NCBI RefSeq assembly: GCF_000024545.1
Contig: NC_013947.1
Span: 3,844,001-3,908,000 of the forward strand
Source of the DNA: Stackebrandtia nassauensis DSM 44728
GTDB lineage: Bacteria > Actinomycetota > Actinomycetes > Mycobacteriales > Micromonosporaceae
Length of the DNA stretch: 64,000 nt
Direction: 5' to 3'
How positions within the stretch are numbered: the stretch's first letter is position 1; every line of letters begins with the position of its first letter. This document shows, one piece after another, positions 50,161-58,078 of the stretch. Below the pieces are notes generated by a model. That model saw only the letters and a program-made list of their open reading frames with translations. It had not been told where the DNA came from and did not search any database. The position numbers were made by a program, and so were the translations under genes.

Positions 50161-51127
50161 ACTCCGGCTTTCGGCTCAGACCCAACCGCAGCACCAGCAG
50201 CGGATACCCGACGTCGCCGATCAGCTGGGACAGCTGCGCTCGCGCGGCGTCCACCTCGATGGTCTCGCTGAACGGTTCCACCGACACCCCCGCGTCCGTG
50301 GCCTCCAACCACATCGCCACCAACGCCTCCCCCGCCCGCAACCAGGCGGGAGCCGCGTCGTCCGGGGCATACAGCACCGCGTAGGAAGCCGCGGCGTCAC
50401 CACTGTCATCCTGAGTGGACTCCTGCGGCGGCAGCGGACGCGCCACTCCGAACCGGCGCGGCGCCACCCGCACCCGCCCGGGATCCACATTGACCGATTC
50501 GGCCGGAACCCCGACGCCCTCCTCCTGATGAGCGGCGGCCCATTCGTCCAACTCGGCGAGCCGCCGCGAGTCCGACTCCACAATGCGCTGCGCGTGACCG
50601 GTGATCACCGCCAACTGGGTGACCTGCTCGTCCCGCAACACATGCAGATACGCCCCGTTCTCCTCACACGTCGCCCGCAACCGCTCCAACACCGACGGGG
50701 ACACCGCCTCATCCCGCACCGCACCCCGATCGGTACGCCGCAGCATCAACAACCGCAGCTCGTGGATCGACTCCTCCGACGGCTCCACCTGCCCGCCCGG
50801 AGTCAGCCGGGCCAGCATCACATCGTCGGAGTCGGCGCGGGCCTGCCCCAACCGATAGACGGCCGGATTCCGGTACCCCTGCACCTCCAAGGCGATCTGT
50901 GCGTACCGCAACGCGGCCCCGCAACTGAGGACCATCAACCGGCCCTCCGGGTCGGTCAACCTCATGTGCCGTTTGCGGTCGGTGAACAGTTCCATCGCAT
51001 CGGCGGCGATGCTCCACTGCCACGGTTGGGTGTTGTGGATCGACGGCGCGAACCGCGCGACACTGGCCGCCGTCCGCAGTGCCTCGGGCTTGTCCGCCAA
51101 CGCGTGTTCAGGTTTCGACATGGTCAT
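50099..51127 (-). CDS. Acg-type nitroreductase-fold protein
   Basis: The 342-residue protein begins with AASVARFAPSIHNTQPWQW, the hallmark of the Acg/Rv3131 family, and has a second nitroreductase-like half with PLLVLRLG. Acg proteins belong to the DosR dormancy regulon in mycobacteria; some have lost FMN-dependent catalysis and may store FMN. The start at 51125-51127 follows a 106-bp intergenic region with a GGGAC-type site (complement of 51213-51226). Confidence 0.88.
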   Translation of the reverse strand: MTMSKPEHALADKPEALRTAASVARFAPSIHNTQPWQWSIAADAMELFTDRKRHMRLTDPEGRLMVLSCGAALRYAQIALEVQGYRNPAVYRLGQARADSDDVMLARLTPGGQVEPSEESIHELRLLMLRRTDRGAVRDEAVSPSVLERLRATCEENGAYLHVLRDEQVTQLAVITGHAQRIVESDSRRLAELDEWAAAHQEEGVGVPAESVNVDPGRVRVAPRRFGVARPLPPQESTQDDSGDAAASYAVLYAPDDAAPAWLRAGEALVAMWLEATDAGVSVEPFSETIEVDAARAQLSQLIGDVGYPLLVLRLGLSRKPEFTAAWTPRLSVAEILREARA

Positions 51128-51233
51128 GTGCTTTCTACTCGTCGGACGTGCTCATCGACGAACCTAAGCCGCACGACGAGGGTCGACTTAGGGGCGATGG
51201 ACCGGCACCCCAAGGCAAACGGTCCCTGTTTCC

Positions 51234-51656
51234 TCACTCGCCATCCGCTGCGGTCTTCACCTCGTCGGCGATCTTGCCCGCCCAGTCGCGAACGCGCGGC
51301 CAATCCCGCGAATCGCTGGCCATCCGCCGGGTCAGCGCTCGGTCCAGGTAGGTCTTCGCCAGCTCGGGATCGAGCCTGCCGCCGAACACCGCGACGGGCC
51401 CGGCTCCAAATCGCTCGGCCCATTTCTTCGCCGTACGCGTCGGTTCTACCCGCGCGGGCCGCTGGCCAACCCACCCGCTTTCGAAAATCCGCACCCTGCG
51501 CTGTTTGAGATCGGACGAGAACCGTTTGACGAACCGGTTCGCCTGCCGCCGCCACCGCCCGTAGTACACCGCACTGCCCACGACCACGACGTCGAACCCG
51601 GTCAGCGACGTAACCGCCTCCACGTCCTTCGTCTCAACAGTGAAGCCGCGCGCCAC
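51234..51656 (-). CDS. Flavodoxin-like protein, N-terminally truncated
   Basis: The readable 140 residues match the second half of menaquinone-dependent protoporphyrinogen oxidase-like flavodoxins: FDVVVVGSAVYYGRWRRQANRFVKR and the later GPVAVFGGRLDP. The usual start, with the beta strand and phosphate-binding loop for FMN (around VLVAYATKHGAT), is missing; an in-frame TAA lies 11 codons upstream of GTG 51654-51656. It is likely a decayed or partial gene. The next gene upstream is a GbsR-type regulator. Confidence 0.65.
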   Translation of the reverse strand: MARGFTVETKDVEAVTSLTGFDVVVVGSAVYYGRWRRQANRFVKRFSSDLKQRRVRIFESGWVGQRPARVEPTRTAKKWAERFGAGPVAVFGGRLDPELAKTYLDRALTRRMASDSRDWPRVRDWAGKIADEVKTAADGE

Positions 51657-51696
51657 CGACCAGTGCCCATCGACCTGTCCACGTGGTTACGACCGG

Positions 51697-52155
51697 TCAG
51701 GTCTGCCGGCGGGGCGGGGCGTTGTTGAAGACCTCGCTCATCCAGGCGAAGGTGTCGTGGGCTTCTTTGATCCGGGCGGCTCGTTGAGTGCCGGGCCCCA
51801 GGATGTCGAGACCGTTTTGAGCCAGGTCCTGGAAGGCGGTCAGGGAGGCGATCTGGCGGCGTACCACGGTGTCCCAGGCGTTGTCGTCGACGCGGTAGTA
51901 GGTGGTGCGGTCTCCGGGGCGGGTGCGATGGGTTACGAATCCCATGGCGGTCAGCAATCGCAGGTTGGTGGTCATCGAGCCGCGGCTGGCGTTGATGGCG
52001 TCTCCGATTTGCTGGGCGGATTGTTCGGGCGGATCGCAGACCATCAGCCAGCCCAGGCATCGTGCCGCGATGGGGGAAACGCCGTCGCGCGCCAGAAAGG
52101 CGGTGAGTCGTTCCACCCATTCCATGAGCCGCTCGTGCTCGATATGGTCATTCAC
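51697..52155 (-). CDS. GbsR/MarR-type transcriptional regulator
   Basis: The 152-residue protein has a winged helix (SAQQIGDAINASRGSMTTNLRLLTAMGFV) typical of GbsR-family regulators. It diverges from a DUF998 gene across a perfect palindrome and probably controls both. ATG 52153-52155 is the start. Confidence 0.88.
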   Translation of the reverse strand: MNDHIEHERLMEWVERLTAFLARDGVSPIAARCLGWLMVCDPPEQSAQQIGDAINASRGSMTTNLRLLTAMGFVTHRTRPGDRTTYYRVDDNAWDTVVRRQIASLTAFQDLAQNGLDILGPGTQRAARIKEAHDTFAWMSEVFNNAPPRRQT

Positions 52156-52176
52156 CCCGGATGCCCCTCTGTCGAA

Positions 52177-52210
52177 TTCTTGAGTTTTAGTTTACGCTAA
52201 AACTCAAGAA
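52177..52210. promoter_or_regulatory. Perfect 14-bp palindromic operator
   Basis: TTCTTGAGTTTTAG (52177-52190) and CTAAAACTCAAGAA (52197-52210) are exact complements separated by TTTACG. The site lies between the divergent GbsR-type and DUF998 genes and is AT-rich against a GC-rich background, as expected for the regulator's operator. Confidence 0.8.
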
Positions 52211-52220
52211 AGAGGTTGCC

Positions 52221-52907
52221 ATGGTGTCGTGGAGACGAGTCGAACCACTCCTTCGGATCGCCGGAGTCGTTGGTCCGTTGCTGTTGTTGCTGGTCATCCT
52301 GGCTGATGGTGCGACCCGGCCCGGCTACAGCCCCTGGAGTCACGGCGTCAGTCAGTTGACGCAAGGCGATCGGGCGGGGTGGGAGCGCGCCACCTACGTC
52401 ATTTGCGGCCTGCTGGTGCTGGGGTTCGGCGGCGGCGTGGGCCGACGGACTGCCGGGGCCCCGGGCGGCAAGTGGGGTCCGTGGCTGGTGGGTGCGATCG
52501 GCGCCGGTCTGGTGGTCGCCGGCATCTTCCCGACGGATCCGGCCCTGGGGTACCCGCCGGGGGAAGCCGACGTCGTGACGGTTTCGGGGCGGCTTCACCA
52601 GGTGGGCGGGAGTCTGCTGTTCATCGGGTTGATCGGTGGCTGTTTCGTGCTCGCCCGATATTTCGGACACCGGTCCCGACGAGGATGGCGTCTGTTGTCG
52701 ATCGTCATCGGTGTCGCCGTGAGCGTCACCGCCATGGCGGCGGGACTCCTGTATCGGCTCGCCACGGTCAACGATGTGACCGGTGCTCCGGTCGGCGCGC
52801 TGGAACTGACCGCGTTCGTGTTGGGGTTCGGGTGGTTGGCGATGGTCGCCTGGCGGGGCGATGTCGCGGGCACTTCCGGTTCCGCCCGGGAGCGCGAACG
52901 CTCCTGA
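52221..52907 (+). CDS. DUF998 membrane protein
   Basis: The 228-residue protein has six membrane helices and the DUF998 features RPGYSPWSHGVSQLTQGDRAGW and GIFPTDPALGYPPGE, followed by a conserved His-containing helix (VSGRLHQVGGSLLF). The function is unknown. AAAGAGG precedes ATG 52221. It is likely repressed by the divergent regulator. Confidence 0.88.
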   Translation: MVSWRRVEPLLRIAGVVGPLLLLLVILADGATRPGYSPWSHGVSQLTQGDRAGWERATYVICGLLVLGFGGGVGRRTAGAPGGKWGPWLVGAIGAGLVVAGIFPTDPALGYPPGEADVVTVSGRLHQVGGSLLFIGLIGGCFVLARYFGHRSRRGWRLLSIVIGVAVSVTAMAAGLLYRLATVNDVTGAPVGALELTAFVLGFGWLAMVAWRGDVAGTSGSARERERS

Positions 52908-52920
52908 GGTGCCGACATGA

Positions 52921-53706
52921 TCACCTGTTCTCGGTGGGGCCGTTGCCGTTCCACCACAGCAGGGTCGCCACCGCGGCGCCCAGTCCGATCGGCAACGGCA
53001 GCAGCAGCTGTGGGAGGGTGATCGCGGCGGCGGCGTCGGTGCCGCCGAGCCCCAGCCACAGACCGGGTGCGGCGTAAGGGAACCAGCCGCCGAGTCCTGC
53101 GGCGGTGGCGAGCTGTGTGACCACCAGCAGTCCGAACAGGATCCCGATTCCCGCCAGGTATCCGCGCCACAGGCTGGAGGCCAGTGCCAGGGGTGCGGTC
53201 AGGATTATCGTCAGCAGTGCCGCGAGGAACAGCTTCCCGAGTACCGCCCAGTCGTGGGCCCGCAGCGCGCCGGTTTCGGTGACCAGACCCGCCACCACTA
53301 TGGTCACAGCCGCGAGTGCGCAGGTGACCGTCGCCCAGGCCGACAGCACCGTGAACTTGGCGACAGCGAACTGGATCCGGGTGGTCGGCAGCGACAGCAG
53401 TCCGGCCACGGTGCGATCGGTGAACTCCCTGCCGAAGATCCAGCAGGCCACCACGCCGACGACCACGAGCACCGCGACGCTCAGGAACTGTCCTGCCACA
53501 GTGAATTGTCCACTCCAGCCTGTTTCGGTGGCCATGGTCCTCGCCTTGACGGCGAGTTGGCTGGTGGAGTCGGAGCGCGCGGCGGCCAGCAGTCCCGTGG
53601 ACAGCAGCGGAACCGCGAGCCCCAGCACCACTGTGGCCACCCAGGTGAGTCGCGCGCGGCGTAGTTTCAGCCATTCGAAGCCGATGGCGGCGCTCATCGT
53701 GTTCAC
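52921..53706 (-). CDS. ABC-2 type transporter permease
   Basis: The 261-residue protein has six membrane helices with an N-terminal FEWLKLRRARLTW basic segment and the GREFTDRTVAGLLSLPTTR loop of ABC-2 exporters. It overlaps the ATPase stop by ATGA (53703-53706), so the two form an exporter. The substrate is unknown. Confidence 0.88.
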   Translation of the reverse strand: MNTMSAAIGFEWLKLRRARLTWVATVVLGLAVPLLSTGLLAAARSDSTSQLAVKARTMATETGWSGQFTVAGQFLSVAVLVVVGVVACWIFGREFTDRTVAGLLSLPTTRIQFAVAKFTVLSAWATVTCALAAVTIVVAGLVTETGALRAHDWAVLGKLFLAALLTIILTAPLALASSLWRGYLAGIGILFGLLVVTQLATAAGLGGWFPYAAPGLWLGLGGTDAAAAITLPQLLLPLPIGLGAAVATLLWWNGNGPTENR

Positions 53707-54428
53707 GGGGCATCCTCCAGTTCGGCGGCGTACACGAGGTCGAAGAACTGCTTCTCCAGGTCGGTGCCGCCCGGGTCGAGGGTGGCGGTGATACGGCCGC
53801 GGTGGATGACGGTGATGTCGTCGGCGAGCCGGGCCACCTCGTCGAGATGGTGGCTGGACACCAGGATCGCCGCGCCCCGGTGGGTGGCGTCGCGCAGGCT
53901 GCGACGAAGCGCCACCACGGCCAGCGGATCGAGTGCGATGGTCGGCTCGTCCAGGACCAGTAGGTCGGGGCGGTGGGCGAAGGCGGCGGCCAGGGCGACG
54001 CGTTGCCGGTTGCCCATGGACAGTCGCGCGGCCCGTTTGCCGGCCTCGGCTTCGATGCCGAACTCGGTGATCGCGGCCTCGGTGGCCTGCCGGGCGGCGT
54101 GGCGGTCCAGGCCGTGCAAGCGCGCGGCGGCGTAGATGTTCTCCCGTCCGGTCAGCTCACCGTAGGTGCTTTCGGTGCCCAACAGGTACCCGACCCGCTT
54201 CCAGACCAGAGCCGGGGCCGTGGCGGCGGGTTGCCCGAAGAGGGTCGCGGTTCCGGTGTCGGGAGTCAGCATGCCCAGTACCGCACGCATGAGGGTGGTC
54301 TTCCCGGCGCCGTTGAGGCCGATGAGCGCGTGTATGTGTCCTGCGTGGACCGTCATGTCGACGTCGTGCAGGACGGGTGTGGCGGGGTAGGCGAATCCCA
54401 GTTTGGCGACGCTGGCCACTGTGGTCAT
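53703..54428 (-). CDS. ABC exporter ATP-binding protein
   Basis: The 241-residue protein has Walker A GLNGAGKTT near residue 37, a modified signature LSMGNRQRV in place of LSGGQ, and Walker B LLVLDEP. ATG 54426-54428 overlaps the TetR stop (ATGA), giving a three-gene coupled operon with the permease. The TetR protein probably controls it. Confidence 0.92.
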   Translation of the reverse strand: MTTVASVAKLGFAYPATPVLHDVDMTVHAGHIHALIGLNGAGKTTLMRAVLGMLTPDTGTATLFGQPAATAPALVWKRVGYLLGTESTYGELTGRENIYAAARLHGLDRHAARQATEAAITEFGIEAEAGKRAARLSMGNRQRVALAAAFAHRPDLLVLDEPTIALDPLAVVALRRSLRDATHRGAAILVSSHHLDEVARLADDITVIHRGRITATLDPGGTDLEKQFFDLVYAAELEDAP

Positions 54429-54991
54429 GGTTCGGGGATCCCTTCCGGATCGAGGGCGCGCAGCGATGACGCGATCGCGCCGTTCATGCTCGACTCGTCC
54501 GCGTCGAGTGCCCAGGCCAGCAACGTCGAGGTCAACGCGCCCAGGCAGGCCCCGGCTGCCGCGGCCGACTCCCACCGGGTGTATCCGGCGTCGCGCAACA
54601 CTTCGGTGATGGCGGCTTCGGTGTCGGCTTGGGCGGCCCACATGGCGGCTCGCAACGCCGGGGTGGCCGCGACGAGCCGGGACCGGCGTCGTGCCAGTGG
54701 TTCCACGGCGGTATCCGCGCCCCGCCAGGCCGACCAGATTCCCCGGCAGGTCGCTTGCAGCGCCGAGACGTCGGGGGCGATGGCGGCGGCGACCGCCTGG
54801 GCGATGAGCGGGTCGAAGGGATCCCACACCACCGCGGCCTCCTTGGTGGGGAAATGCCGGAAGAACGTCATCGGTGTCACCCCGGCGGCTTCGGCGATCC
54901 GGGCCACCGTCGTGGCCTCGAATCCGTCGCGTTCGAAGGCGTCCATGGCGCACTCCTGCAACCGCAGTCGGGTGCGTTCCCTCTTGCCCAT
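54425..54991 (-). CDS. TetR-family transcriptional regulator
   Basis: The 188-residue protein begins with a TetR helix-turn-helix (AFERDGFEATTVARIAEAAGVTPMTFFRHFPTKEA). Its start codon lies within one arm of an 18-bp perfect inverted repeat (54986-55026), probably its own operator. It is the first gene of the coupled exporter operon. Confidence 0.92.
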   Translation of the reverse strand: MGKRERTRLRLQECAMDAFERDGFEATTVARIAEAAGVTPMTFFRHFPTKEAAVVWDPFDPLIAQAVAAAIAPDVSALQATCRGIWSAWRGADTAVEPLARRRSRLVAATPALRAAMWAAQADTEAAITEVLRDAGYTRWESAAAAGACLGALTSTLLAWALDADESSMNGAIASSLRALDPEGIPEP

Positions 54992-55026
54992 CTCAAAATG
55001 TTACCCGATAACATTTTGAGATGGGC
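54986..55026. promoter_or_regulatory. Perfect 18-bp inverted repeat over the tetR start
   Basis: GCCCATCTCAAAATGTTA (54986-55003) and TAACATTTTGAGATGGGC (55009-55026) are exact complements around CCCGA. The left arm includes the TetR start codon (CAT at 54989-54991), so the repeat can act as operator. It also starts 8 bp after the antiporter stop and could work as its terminator. Confidence 0.75.
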
Positions 55027-55033
55027 GGCGCGA

Positions 55034-56260
55034 TCAGGTCTCGCCGTTGGCGCCCTTGCGGCCGCGCAGGCGGCGGACGTGCCGGTGCCAGGCCGGGGTC
55101 TCGTCCGAGTCGTCGAACCACCGGGCCACCACCACGTCGGTGGAGGAGTGCAGCAGGATGGACACCACGATGGCCCCGGCGATCAGGTGGAACAGCACGT
55201 CGGCGGCGGCGATGCCCGACTCCAACACGATCAGTCCATACACGACCGAGGCGAAACCCTTGGGGCCGAACCACATGGCGGCGGCCTGCTCGCGCAGGTT
55301 GAGCCCCGCCCGCAGAAACGACACCCACAGCGCGACCGGCCGGGCCACGACGATCGCCACGACGACGAACACCCATCCGGCCACGCCGATCTCGGCCAGG
55401 AACACCGGGGAGATCAACGCCCCGAACACCAACAGCGCGGCGAGTTTGAGCAGTTCGGCACCCAGTTCGCCGAAGTGCTCGAAGGCGTGGCGCTGCCGGG
55501 GACCGAAGGTGGCCACGGTGATCCCGGCGGTGAACGCGGCGATGAACAGGTTGCCGTGCACGGCCTGCGACACCGCCAGGACCACGATGCCGATGGCCAC
55601 CGCGTTGAGCGGTTCGTACTGAGTGGACGCCGCGAAGAAGCGCAGCCGTTCCAGCCGCAGCGCCAGCCACGGGACGGCCACGCCGATCACCAACCCCAGC
55701 AACAGTTCCAGGCCCAACTCGCCCACCCCGAGGTCGCCGGATCCGGCGCACACCGCCAGGAACACCATCACGAACGGCAGCGCGATGCCGTCGTTGACTC
55801 CGGATTCGACGTTGAGCAGGTGCCGCAGCCGGTGCGGGACCTTCTCGTTGCCGACCAGCGCCGAGGCGAACACCGGGTCGGTGGGCGCCAGGACCGCGCC
55901 CAAAAGCAGCGACTCCGGCCAGTCCAGGCCGACGATGAAGTGCGCCGCCACGGCGGTGACGGCCAGCGTCAGCGGCATCCCCCACCCCAGGGCCCGGCCC
56001 GGCAGCCGCCAGGCGCGGCGCAGTTGCGGCCAGCCGACCTTCATGCCGTCGGTGAACAGGACCGCGAACAGCGCCAGTTCGGCGAGGATCTTCACCGAGT
56101 CGTCGGCCGGGGTCAGCGAGATGACACCCAGGACACCGTCGCCGAGGACGAATCCCCCGGCCAGGAACAGCACGGCGGTGGACAGGATCGTGCGGTGTGC
56201 CAGTGACGACAACAAGACCGCGGCCAGTAGCAACAGCGCGAAGGACAACAGCAGGGGCAC
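55034..56260 (-). CDS. Cation/proton antiporter (CPA1 type)
   Basis: The 408-residue protein has about 12 membrane helices and the conserved ion-site region (LLLGAVLAPTDPVFASALVGNEKVP, then LNVESGVNDGIALPFV) typical of CPA1 Na+/H+ antiporters. It exchanges monovalent cations for protons. The short cytoplasmic tail is basic. Its start is 9 bp after the SLC13-like gene, so they may be co-transcribed. Confidence 0.9.
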   Translation of the reverse strand: MPLLLSFALLLLAAVLLSSLAHRTILSTAVLFLAGGFVLGDGVLGVISLTPADDSVKILAELALFAVLFTDGMKVGWPQLRRAWRLPGRALGWGMPLTLAVTAVAAHFIVGLDWPESLLLGAVLAPTDPVFASALVGNEKVPHRLRHLLNVESGVNDGIALPFVMVFLAVCAGSGDLGVGELGLELLLGLVIGVAVPWLALRLERLRFFAASTQYEPLNAVAIGIVVLAVSQAVHGNLFIAAFTAGITVATFGPRQRHAFEHFGELGAELLKLAALLVFGALISPVFLAEIGVAGWVFVVVAIVVARPVALWVSFLRAGLNLREQAAAMWFGPKGFASVVYGLIVLESGIAAADVLFHLIAGAIVVSILLHSSTDVVVARWFDDSDETPAWHRHVRRLRGRKGANGET

Positions 56261-56269
56261 GGGGTTTCC

Positions 56270-57565
56270 TCAGGTGAGTACGAAGTAGCGCAGCCACAGG
56301 TAGGGCGTGGCCAGGGCGATGGTGACGACGGTGGTGACGAGTCCGTACTTGGTGAACTGCCAGAAGCTGATCTTCTTGCCCGCGCGTTCGGCCATGCCCA
56401 GCATGACGACGTTGGCCGAAGCGCCCACGGCGGTGGCGTTACCGCCGAGGTCGGCGCCCAGGGCCAGCGACCACCACAGCACCTGGCCGCTGTCGCCGGG
56501 TTGAGCCGCGGCCATGTCGGCCACGACCGGGCTCATCGTCGTCACGTACGGGATGTTGTCCACGATGGCCGACAGGAACGCCGACCCCCACAGCAGCAAC
56601 ATGGACGCTCCCAGTACCCGGTCACCGGTGGCTTCGGTGGCGGCCTGCGAGACGTGCGCGATGACGCCGGTGGACACCAGCGAACCGACCAGGATGAACA
56701 AACCTGCGAAGAACACCAGCGTGTGCCACTCGACGTCCTTGAGCACCGCGTCGGTGTTCAAACGCGACAACGCCAACAGGCCCAGGCCACCGACCATCGC
56801 CACCACCGACGGTTCGATGTGGATGACGGTGTGGACCATGAACGCGGCCGTCACCACGACCAGCATCACCAAACTGATGACCAGCAGTCGGGAGTCCTTG
56901 ATGGCGTCGCGTTCGCGCAGCCGCGCCAGCTGGGCGGCGGTGTCGGGGTCGTAGGTGAACGCGGAACGGAACATGACGCGGCACAATCCGATGAACACCA
57001 CCAGCAGGATGAGCACAATCGGCGCGAGGTGGATGAGGAAGTCGTTATAGGACAGATCGGCGCGAGCGGCGATGATGATGTTGGGTGGATCCCCGACCAG
57101 GGTCGCGGTTCCGCCGATGTTGGAGGCCAACACCTCGGCGATCAGAAACGGCGCCACCGGTGCCTTCAGCCGCTCGCACACCAGGAACGTCACCGGGGCG
57201 ATGAGCAGGATCGTGGTGACGTTGTCCAGGATTGCCGAGGCCAGCGCGGTGACCAGGACCAGCAGCACCATCACCCGATACGGGCGGCCTGCGGCGCGTT
57301 TGACCGCCCAGATCGCCAGGTACTCGAAGACCCCGGTGCGGCGCAGTACCGACACGATCAACATCATCCCCAGCAGCAGGAAGATGACGTTCCAGTCGAT
57401 GCCTGACTTCTCGCTGAAGAACGCGTCTTCGGGTGTGGTGGCGCCGATGACGAGCATGATCGCCGCTCCGCCCAACGCGGCGGCGATGCGGTGAATCTTC
57501 TCGGTCGCGATCAGGGCATAGGCGCCGACGAAGACCGCCACCGCGACCCAGGCGATGACGCTCAT
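56270..57565 (-). CDS. SLC13/ArsB-NhaD-type permease
   Basis: The 431-residue protein has 10-12 membrane helices and the family motifs LLLGMMLIVSVLRRTGVFEYLA, ILDNVTTILLIAPV and GGTATLVGDPPNIIIAA, with the repeat LGGNATAVGASANVV in the second half. Candidates for the substrate are anions, dicarboxylates or Na+ (NhaD type). A coupled mini-CBS gene precedes it (ATGA at 57562-57565). Confidence 0.88.
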   Translation of the reverse strand: MSVIAWVAVAVFVGAYALIATEKIHRIAAALGGAAIMLVIGATTPEDAFFSEKSGIDWNVIFLLLGMMLIVSVLRRTGVFEYLAIWAVKRAAGRPYRVMVLLVLVTALASAILDNVTTILLIAPVTFLVCERLKAPVAPFLIAEVLASNIGGTATLVGDPPNIIIAARADLSYNDFLIHLAPIVLILLVVFIGLCRVMFRSAFTYDPDTAAQLARLRERDAIKDSRLLVISLVMLVVVTAAFMVHTVIHIEPSVVAMVGGLGLLALSRLNTDAVLKDVEWHTLVFFAGLFILVGSLVSTGVIAHVSQAATEATGDRVLGASMLLLWGSAFLSAIVDNIPYVTTMSPVVADMAAAQPGDSGQVLWWSLALGADLGGNATAVGASANVVMLGMAERAGKKISFWQFTKYGLVTTVVTIALATPYLWLRYFVLT

Positions 57566-57777
57566 GTGGCCACCAGCCGGTCCATGAGCGCGTCCAGCGT
57601 AATGGCCCCCAGCAGGGTTTCGGCGTCCGTGGCGGCGAGGATCGTGGATGGCCGACCATCCTGGTCGATGACGATCAAACCGGGCAGGTCTTGGCCCGCC
57701 AACAGGCGCGCGGCTTCCAAACCCGTGGTGGAAAACTCCACGGTCGGAAACGGCGCGGCCAGGTCACTGGCACGCAA
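57562..57777 (-). CDS. Single-CBS-domain mini-protein
   Basis: The 71-residue protein resembles one CBS motif (DLAAPFPTVEFSTTGLEAARLL, then PGLIVIDQDGRPSTIL). Start is TTG 57775-57777, since AAGGAG is 7 nt upstream and the longer frame is not protein-like. CBS modules normally work as pairs, so a dimer, or binding to the coupled permease, is likely. Its stop overlaps the permease start by ATGA. Confidence 0.75.
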   Translation of the reverse strand: MRASDLAAPFPTVEFSTTGLEAARLLAGQDLPGLIVIDQDGRPSTILAATDAETLLGAITLDALMDRLVAT

Positions 57778-58078
57778 CGGGGAACTCCTTCGGCATCGAG
57801 CACTATGGACGACGCCGACCAGACTTCCCGGCACACCTGGCTCAGACCCTACCCGTCGCCGGATCGGTGAGAAGCACCGCGTCTTGACGCTGCGTTGACA
57901 CCTGAGTGCCATACCGCACGCCACCACCCGGCTCAGCACACCTCAAAGGGACTGGTGACGGGCGAAGAAGTTACGGACCGCCGCGTTGACGCGTACTGTC
58001 GCCGCGGCTACGGTCGCGCGCACAGGTGGCATGGCCGGGATTGTCGGCTTCGATGGTCACGAAACGGACAACCCGCGT
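57778..58078. other. Intergenic region between the symporter and mini-CBS genes
   Basis: No convincing reading frame or repeat is visible. It should hold the promoter of the mini-CBS/permease/antiporter operon and the end of the symporter transcript, but neither is clear by eye. Confidence 0.4.

Noticed and set aside
54629-56206. Plus-strand 525-codon open frame
   Set aside because: Antisense to the TetR and antiporter genes; His/Gln/Arg-rich shadow sequence.
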